A stretch of DNA of 34,008 nt, from the NCBI GenBank assembly GCA_031384695.1, contig JANNAV010000217.1, forward strand, positions 1 to 34,008, written 5' to 3'. A program made the position numbers and the translations under genes. The notes beneath the pieces were generated by a model. That model made no database searches. It was not told the origin of the DNA and saw only the letters and a list, made by a program, of their open reading frames with translations. Below, one piece after another: positions 29,152-34,008 of this stretch. Each line of letters begins with the position of its first letter. Within the stretch, counting starts at the first letter, position 1. Source of the DNA: JANNAV01 sp031384695. Its GTDB lineage: Bacteria; Pseudomonadota; Alphaproteobacteria; Rhodobacterales; Rhodobacteraceae.

Positions 29152-30483
29152 ATGCCAAGAATGCCCGTTTCGCAGTATTTCCAACCCGCAACCGCTCTCG
29201 CCATCGGGGCTGCGGCCACCGATGACGCGCGCATCGCCCGCGATCTGGCCACCGCCCTCGCAGCCCTTGGCCCAACCCCTGCCAAACCGCCCAAAGCCGC
29301 CCATATCGCCCGCTTCATCCGCGATGCCGTCCGCGCCTGGACCCTCACCGAAAACCGCATGCCCGACGCGCTGCGCATCACCAACGCGGTGCCGGTCGCG
29401 GTGCAGGATCACCCCGCCATCGTCGCCCTCAGATGCCGGATCCTGCGCCTGATGGGGGATTTTGCCGGGGCGTTGCACGAAATCGAACGCCAATGCACCC
29501 GGCCCGGTCTGGCCCCCGCCGACATCGAAGGCCTGACCCTGTTTTGCCAGCGCAATGGCCTGATTGCGGTGCTTTGCACGCCCGCACTGGCGGCTTTGGG
29601 GCTGGAGCCGCCGGATATCGGCGATCCCGCCGGATGGTATTGTAACCCGCTACCCCGGCCCGTTGACGCGCCCTTGCCAATCGACACCGCAGCCCTGGCC
29701 GCCTATTGCCAGATGTCGGGCCGTACGCCCACGCCAGAGCTGCGCGCAAGGTTGCAGGTGGCGGAACTGCTGTTTTTCCGCGCCGCACGGATGAACACCT
29801 GGCATGGCTCCGTCCTGCGGGCGGGCGATACGGTCGCTGACGGCGTGGCGCATGCGCGCGCGATCAGGGCGGCGGTGCAGATGGCGCGGGCAAAGCTGGT
29901 CCGCGCCGATCTGGCCCCGATCCGCCGCGCCATAGCCGAAGGCCGCAACGTGATCGTGATGGCCGCCCACATCGGCAGCGGAATTGTCAATCTTGTGCTG
30001 CAAGACATTGATGCGGAACGCGTCATCATTGCCCGTGGCGATACCCCCCGCCCGGGGTTCGCGCTGCTGACCACCGGCAACGCTGCAAACATCGGCCTGA
30101 AAATGCTGAAACTCGCCAAGGCGATGAAGCAGCACCGCCACCTTGTGCTGATCGCCCCCGACGGGCCATCAGGCTTGGATTTCGCGCAAGTTCAGGTCGG
30201 CGGGGTGCCGGTGCGGATTGGTATCGGGGTGGCCGCCTTGGCGCGGGTGCATGATTGCGCGCTGTTTTTCGCCCGCAGCATCTGGCAGCGCGATCACTTT
30301 GAACTGGAGTTGACCGAAGGCGCACCGATCACCAAAGGCATGGAAAAAGCCGCCGCCACCGCCGCTTTCGTTGATCTTTTCACCACCGGAATGCATAAGG
30401 CCCTGCAAGGCGCGCCCGAAGATTTTGCCATCGCAACCTTCCTGCACACCCGGAATGCGGGTGTTGGAGATTTTGACGAATGA
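29152..30483 (+). CDS. LPLAT-like (LpxL-related) acyltransferase homologue
   Basis: About 443 aa from the ATG at 29152 (29161 is equally possible; neither has a good ribosome site). The first ~240 residues are helical and unrecognised. The C-terminal ~200 residues resemble lysophospholipid/lauroyl acyltransferases: NVIVMAAHIGSGIVNLVLQD around residue 266-285, then GNAANIGLKMLKLAKAMKQ and LVLIAPDGPSGLDFAQVQV, ending with MEKAAATAAFVDLF. His273 stands where LpxL has its catalytic His-x4-Asp/Glu, but the acidic residue is missing (HIGSGI), so the chemistry may differ. No signal peptide. It overlaps the next gene by 4 nt (ATGA) and is divergent from the ACP gene. Confidence 0.65.
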   Translation: MPRMPVSQYFQPATALAIGAAATDDARIARDLATALAALGPTPAKPPKAAHIARFIRDAVRAWTLTENRMPDALRITNAVPVAVQDHPAIVALRCRILRLMGDFAGALHEIERQCTRPGLAPADIEGLTLFCQRNGLIAVLCTPALAALGLEPPDIGDPAGWYCNPLPRPVDAPLPIDTAALAAYCQMSGRTPTPELRARLQVAELLFFRAARMNTWHGSVLRAGDTVADGVAHARAIRAAVQMARAKLVRADLAPIRRAIAEGRNVIVMAAHIGSGIVNLVLQDIDAERVIIARGDTPRPGFALLTTGNAANIGLKMLKLAKAMKQHRHLVLIAPDGPSGLDFAQVQVGGVPVRIGIGVAALARVHDCALFFARSIWQRDHFELELTEGAPITKGMEKAAATAAFVDLFTTGMHKALQGAPEDFAIATFLHTRNAGVGDFDE

Positions 30484-31262
30484 CCCCTGAAACCCCCTGG
30501 CAGGCCGGCCTGCCGCATCTCGATATCCACACCCTGTCCGAGGATTGGGCGCTGGCGCAGGCGCTGCATCAGACATGGCAGGCGCTGGCGCAAAGCCTGA
30601 ATCTGCCCGCCGCCCTCTGGCGCGATTCGGACGGCAAGCGGATGTACGCGGCGGTGACCGCGCTGACCACTTCGTTCGATCTGGAAAACGTCCTTGCGGA
30701 AGACGCGGTTTTCACCGCCGAAACCGCGCTGATGGCCATCCGCAAACCGCATGCCCTCAGCGAAACGCGGTTTGTCAGTGGCGGGCAAACCAGGGCAACC
30801 CTGCGCCTGCTGACCACCTTCGTGCGCCGCGATCTGGCCGGTTCGAACAAAAAGCTGTCGAAAGTGCGCGATGTCTGGCAGGCGCAGGATCACGCGCCCC
30901 ACCTGATCGACGATCTGCTGGATCAGCACCACCACGCCAAAACCATGCCCGTGGAAGCAGCCCTCGCGATGCGCCACGAGGTGGTGCAGATCCGCGATTT
31001 CAACGTGGCGGGGCTGTTTTATTTCAAGAATTTCGTGGCCGTGGCCAAGGCCGCCGAATGGTGCGCCAACCGTGGCCAGCCCGTCCGCCTGAACGCCGAA
31101 CGCCGCTGTTTCTACTTCGCCAATGTCGATGACGGCGATGTGATCCATGCAAGGGTGGCGCGGCTGGGCGATGCAACCACCACGGTGCTGGAAGACGCAC
31201 GGGGCCAGCGCCTGATGCTGTCGCAGGCCACAACCCCGTTGGTGGATATCGCGTCGCGGTAA
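30480..31262 (+). CDS. LnmK/Pnap_2097-like biosynthetic protein
   Basis: 260 aa. The sequence (LSEDWALAQALHQTWQALAQ; GKRMYAAVTALTTSFD; VSGGQTRATLRLLTTFVRR; RCFYFANVDDGDVIH) reads like the Pnap_2097 family, related to LnmK, a double-hotdog bifunctional acyltransferase/decarboxylase that loads a propionyl unit on ACP in leinamycin synthesis. That assignment is from memory of the family and is moderate. Start overlaps the acyltransferase stop by 4 nt, and an ACP gene is divergent, so ACP, acyltransferase and LnmK-like protein form a compact three-gene acyl-handling unit. The product is unknown. Confidence 0.55.
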   Translation: MTPETPWQAGLPHLDIHTLSEDWALAQALHQTWQALAQSLNLPAALWRDSDGKRMYAAVTALTTSFDLENVLAEDAVFTAETALMAIRKPHALSETRFVSGGQTRATLRLLTTFVRRDLAGSNKKLSKVRDVWQAQDHAPHLIDDLLDQHHHAKTMPVEAALAMRHEVVQIRDFNVAGLFYFKNFVAVAKAAEWCANRGQPVRLNAERRCFYFANVDDGDVIHARVARLGDATTTVLEDARGQRLMLSQATTPLVDIASR

Positions 31263-31277
31263 AGCGCCCCGGCCCGG

Positions 31278-31964
31278 CTATGGCAAGTTCGGCCCCGGCT
31301 TTTTGCGCGGCAGCACCACAGGCACCACCACCGGCACCGGCGGGGCCGCGACGGCAACCGGGGCCACCACAGGAGCCACCACAGGGGCCACCACAGGGGC
31401 CACCACTGGCGCCACCGCCCCACCAACCGGCAGATCCAGCCATTCCGGGTGCTGCAACAGCCAGACCTCAACCTTCTTCGCCGCATTATACGCCAGTTGA
31501 TCAATCTGCCGCTGCCGCGATTGCGTCAGCCCCGAACCCAGCGCCGTCTGCGGCGACAGGCTCTCAAACACATAGATCCGCTCGGCCTCGGCATTCAGTT
31601 TCAGCTTGGCCGCGTCGTCCCAGACATTGGCGCTGATCACCAGCACCGACTTCGGCGAGGCCACAACCGGAATCCCCGGCGGCGCCAGCGCAAAGGCGTC
31701 GATCGAAATCCCGAAATCATAAATCTTGGTGCCCTGATACCGCCCGAACCGGTCGGCCATCGCCTTTTCCACCGCCGCTTCCCATTCGGCACCCGTCGCG
31801 GGCCGTGAAATCGGCACCTTCTGCATCTTGTCGGTCACCACGATGTTATGGCCAAGGACAAAGTTGCCCAACGGCACCGGCGGTTCCAGCAGATCATTCT
31901 TCTGGCACCCGGCAAGGGCGGCCAGAACAAGGCCGAAAGCCAGCACGCGAACGGGGGTCATCAA
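31278..31964 (-). CDS. Putative lipoprotein with C-terminal PVVA repeats
   Basis: 228 aa. Signal peptide with lipobox MMTPVRVLAFGLVLAALAGC (lipidated Cys20). The mature domain (about 30-170) has LGHNIVVTDKMQKVPISRPA and FGISIDAFALAPPGIPVVASPKSVLVISANVWDD; I do not recognise the family. The C-terminal tail is a PVVA repeat from 12-bp DNA units, followed by a proline/lysine end (LPRKKPGPNLP), likely an extended periplasmic spacer. AAGGAT stands upstream of the start. It converges on the LnmK-like gene (15-bp gap) and is divergent from the P450 gene. Confidence 0.85.
   Translation of the reverse strand: MMTPVRVLAFGLVLAALAGCQKNDLLEPPVPLGNFVLGHNIVVTDKMQKVPISRPATGAEWEAAVEKAMADRFGRYQGTKIYDFGISIDAFALAPPGIPVVASPKSVLVISANVWDDAAKLKLNAEAERIYVFESLSPQTALGSGLTQSRQRQIDQLAYNAAKKVEVWLLQHPEWLDLPVGGAVAPVVAPVVAPVVAPVVAPVAVAAPPVPVVVPVVLPRKKPGPNLP
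31361..31420. repeat. 12-bp tandem repeat in the lipoprotein tail
   Basis: GGGCCACCACAG units at 31361-31372, 31373-31384 (one change), 31385-31396 and 31397-31408 (one change), then a degenerate copy. They encode the PVVA repeats on the minus strand. Confidence 0.93.
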
Positions 31965-32095
31965 GCGTCATCCTTGCATAAGGGCCAACCTGCCTACCCC
32001 TCAGATAATACGCGTTCGGGGCCTGCGCAACCATGCCACCTTTGACGCAAGCCGGATGCGGGCTATCTTGCTCACACCGATGGGAGATCAACCCG

Positions 32096-33460
32096 ATGCT
32101 GATGACCAAACCCGGCCAATCGCTGCCCGCGCGCGTGCCGCTGATGTCCGAACCCTTGGGGATATTCGGCTCGCTCCGGGCGGGGCGGCGCAATGTGCTG
32201 GAACTGATCCCCGAGATTGCCACCCACGCACCGATTATCTCGGGGCGCACCGGCAAACGCTGGCATATGGTGATGGAACCCGGCGCGCTGAAACGCATTC
32301 TGCGCGACAAGGTGAACGATTATCCCAAATCCATGGTCACCAAGCTGATCCTGGAACCCGCCATCGGCGAAAGCCTGTTCGTGGCCGAGGGCGAGCACTG
32401 GATGTGGCAACGCCGTGCGGCGGCCCCGGTGTTCACCCACCGCAACGTCGCGGCCCTCGCCCCGGTGATGACCGCCGCCGCCGACCGCGCGGTAGCCCGG
32501 ATCGGTGCGGTCAGCGGGCGCGGCGTCGATGTCTATGCCGAGATGGTGGCGACCACCTTCGAGGTGATCTCGGATGTCACCCTTTCGGGCGGCGAAGGGT
32601 TCGACCGCGCCACCGTGCACCGCGCGATTGAAACCTACATCGCGCAAACCGCCAAGGTGTCGCTGCTCGATATTCTGGGTGCCCCCGCCTGGGTGCCAAG
32701 GCCGTCGCGGATGCTGGCCTCTTCGGGGATGCGCCAGATGAAGCAGGTGGCCGATGCCGCCATCGACCGCCGCCGGGCCGAGGGCGCACGCCCGGTGCTC
32801 GATCTGCTCGATCTGCTGATCGCGGGCGAAGACCCCACCACCGGCCGCAAGATGACCACGGCCGAGTTGCGCGACAACCTGCTGACCTTCATCGTCGCGG
32901 GCCACGAGACCACTGCCCTGACGCTGGCCTGGGCGCTTTACCTCTGCGCCTTCGATCCGGCGGTGCAGGACGCTGCCCGCACCGAGGCGCAGGCGCTGCT
33001 GGGCGACAGGCCCGCAGGGGCCGCCGATGTGGCGGGCCTGCCCCTGACCCGGCGCATCGTCGACGAGGCGCTGCGCCTTTATCCGCCCGCCGCATTTCTC
33101 TCGCGCACCGCTCAGGTGGATGACACGCTTTGTGGCCGCGAGGTCAGGCGCGGCGATACGGTGATCCTGCCGATCTATGCCCTGCACCGCCACCACGCCC
33201 ACTGGCGCAACCCCGACGCCTTCGACCCCAGCCGCTTTGCCGATCCCAAAGCCATCGAGCGTTTCGCCTATCTGCCCTTCGGCGACGGCCCGCGCATCTG
33301 CATCGGCGCGTCCTTTGCCCTGCAAGAGGCGGTGATCATTCTGGCCACCCTGCTGGCCAAATTCCGCTTTCGCAGCATCGAGGGCAAGGCCCCCAAACCG
33401 GTGATGATCCTCACCCTGCGCCCCGAAGGCGGCGTCTGGCTGGAAGTGGAGCCGGCATAA
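32096..33460 (+). CDS. Cytochrome P450
   Basis: 454 aa, soluble bacterial-type P450 without a membrane anchor. All landmarks are present: the WQRRAAAPVF helix C motif (about 104-113), the oxygen-activation I-helix AGHETT (268-273), ExxR in DEALRLYP (E324, R327) and the heme loop FGDGPRICIGASFA with axial ligand Cys402. The ATG at 32096 has GGGAG 9 nt upstream. The substrate is unknown; no ferredoxin or reductase gene is beside it. Its 131-bp divergent spacer with the lipoprotein gene holds both promoters. It could oxidise an acyl product of the neighbouring ACP locus, but this is only proximity. Confidence 0.96.
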   Translation: MLMTKPGQSLPARVPLMSEPLGIFGSLRAGRRNVLELIPEIATHAPIISGRTGKRWHMVMEPGALKRILRDKVNDYPKSMVTKLILEPAIGESLFVAEGEHWMWQRRAAAPVFTHRNVAALAPVMTAAADRAVARIGAVSGRGVDVYAEMVATTFEVISDVTLSGGEGFDRATVHRAIETYIAQTAKVSLLDILGAPAWVPRPSRMLASSGMRQMKQVADAAIDRRRAEGARPVLDLLDLLIAGEDPTTGRKMTTAELRDNLLTFIVAGHETTALTLAWALYLCAFDPAVQDAARTEAQALLGDRPAGAADVAGLPLTRRIVDEALRLYPPAAFLSRTAQVDDTLCGREVRRGDTVILPIYALHRHHAHWRNPDAFDPSRFADPKAIERFAYLPFGDGPRICIGASFALQEAVIILATLLAKFRFRSIEGKAPKPVMILTLRPEGGVWLEVEPA

Positions 33461-33488
33461 ACCGGCGCGGACGCCCTTGCGCCGCGTA

Positions 33489-33528
33489 TGCATAGGATGT
33501 GCATGGAAAGCTGCATGCGTCCTATGCA
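33489..33528. terminator. Stem-loop between convergent P450 and NYN genes
   Basis: TGCATAGGA (33489-33497) pairs with TCCTATGCA (33520-33528) perfectly, and further wobble pairs extend it inward. It lies in the 80-bp gap between converging genes, so a bidirectional stop is likely, though no long T-run follows. Confidence 0.6.
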
Positions 33529-33540
33529 GGGGCTGGCCGG

Positions 33541-34008
33541 TCAGGCCTTGTCGCGCACCGTCAGCGAATTGTTCGGCCCCGGCTTCACTTCGAACCGCCC
33601 GGTCTTGCGCAACAGGTCCGAAAGCTTGGCACTGCCATAGCTGCGCGGATCGAAATCGGTGTAAAGCTGGGTCAGCACCTGCCCCAACTGCCCCAGCGGA
33701 TACCAGTCCTGATCCGGGTCGATCTTGCGCATCGCCTCCATGATCAGCGGAATAACCTTGGCCGGAAGCTGCTTTTCCGGTGCCGCATCGCGGCTTTGCT
33801 CGGGCCGGGCGCCGGCAGGTGCGGGGGCCGGGGCTGGGTCATCCGCACTCACGATATTTTCGATCAACACAAAGCGGTTGCAGACTTTCCGCAATGATTC
33901 CGGGGTCTTGGCCTCGCCGATGCCAATCACCTGCAACCCGTCCTCGCGGATGCGGCTGGCCAGCCGGGTGAAATCACTGTCCGAAGATACCAGCACAAAC
34001 CCGTCCAC
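33541..34008 (-). CDS. NYN (LabA/DUF88-like) plus OST-HTH domain protein, 5' end cut off
   Basis: The last 155 codons of a larger gene; the beginning lies beyond the window. The visible start VDGFVLVSSDSDFTRLASRIRE is the second half of an NYN (PIN-like) RNase domain, with the conserved Ser-Asp-Ser-Asp-Phe acidic motif. After a proline/alanine linker, residues about 80-150 (KVIPLIMEAMRKIDPDQDWYPLGQLGQVLTQLYTDFDPRSYG through LLRKTGRFEV) form an OST-HTH/LOTUS RNA-binding domain. Such bacterial proteins are presumed RNA-processing or RNA-binding factors. No start codon can be assigned. Confidence 0.88.
   Translation of the reverse strand: MDGFVLVSSDSDFTRLASRIREDGLQVIGIGEAKTPESLRKVCNRFVLIENIVSADDPAPAPAPAGARPEQSRDAAPEKQLPAKVIPLIMEAMRKIDPDQDWYPLGQLGQVLTQLYTDFDPRSYGSAKLSDLLRKTGRFEVKPGPNNSLTVRDKA

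Noticed and set aside
31361..31420. Regular 12-bp array that might suggest a CRISPR
   Set aside because: Units are contiguous without spacers and encode PVVA repeats in frame in a lipoprotein.
738..33460. Ferredoxin-reductase-like protein (738-1946) as redox partner of the P450 (32096-33460)
   Set aside because: They lie 30 kb apart with no shared context; compatibility of families alone is not evidence.

Overview
The window looks like a chromosomal segment of a GC-rich alphaproteobacterium, most likely of the Rhodobacteraceae or a close relative. Grounds: very high third-position GC, gene families typical of that group (a DUF6478-type protein, a lone GNAT downstream of a CinA-like protein), and a complete PhyR-NepR-EcfG general stress response (GSR) module. 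No integrase, transposase, phage or plasmid gene was seen.

Layout. 1-6055: housekeeping genes (Prx5-type peroxiredoxin, ferredoxin-reductase-like flavoprotein, rsmD, methionine aminopeptidase, CinA-like protein, GNAT, OmpA-like protein). 6062-12000: LysR regulator, a 386-bp gene-free stretch with dispersed repeats, a cytosolic-looking M23 protein, divergent ilvD, a lipoprotein, a DUF6478-type protein and a small unknown. 12074-18139: fadH, a capsule-type GT-B gene coupled to a LacI regulator, tRNA-Arg(CCT), and a DJ-1/PfpI plus MDR oxidoreductase pair.

18281-28565 is the most striking part: a general stress response island. It carries the whole signalling core (phyR divergent from nepR-ecfG-histidine kinase, the last three joined by 4-nt stop/start overlaps). 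I located eight exact EcfG-type promoters (GGAAC, 16-17 nt, CGTT) and one near match. They sit in front of a PNPOx-like stress protein, an AI-2E-family transporter, a DUF2383 gene heading a YqjD/YqjE-like membrane operon, a secreted protein, phyR, nepR, csbD and a DUF1328 gene. One of the exact promoters has no protein gene. It faces a roughly 120-nt stretch with C-rich hairpin loops that ends in a perfect terminator, which I propose is an undescribed EcfG-dependent small RNA (21151-21272, minus strand).

28743-34008: tRNA-Trp, then an acyl carrier protein divergent from an LPLAT-type acyltransferase that is overlapped by an LnmK/Pnap_2097-like gene (a candidate small acyl-transfer pathway), a lipoprotein with a PVVA-repeat tail, a cytochrome P450, and the 3' part of an NYN/OST-HTH gene cut by the window edge.

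A second theme is short tandem duplication. At least eleven sites carry 11-21 bp units, several of them copying start or stop codons at gene borders. All assignments come from reading the sequence and from family knowledge; no database search was run.
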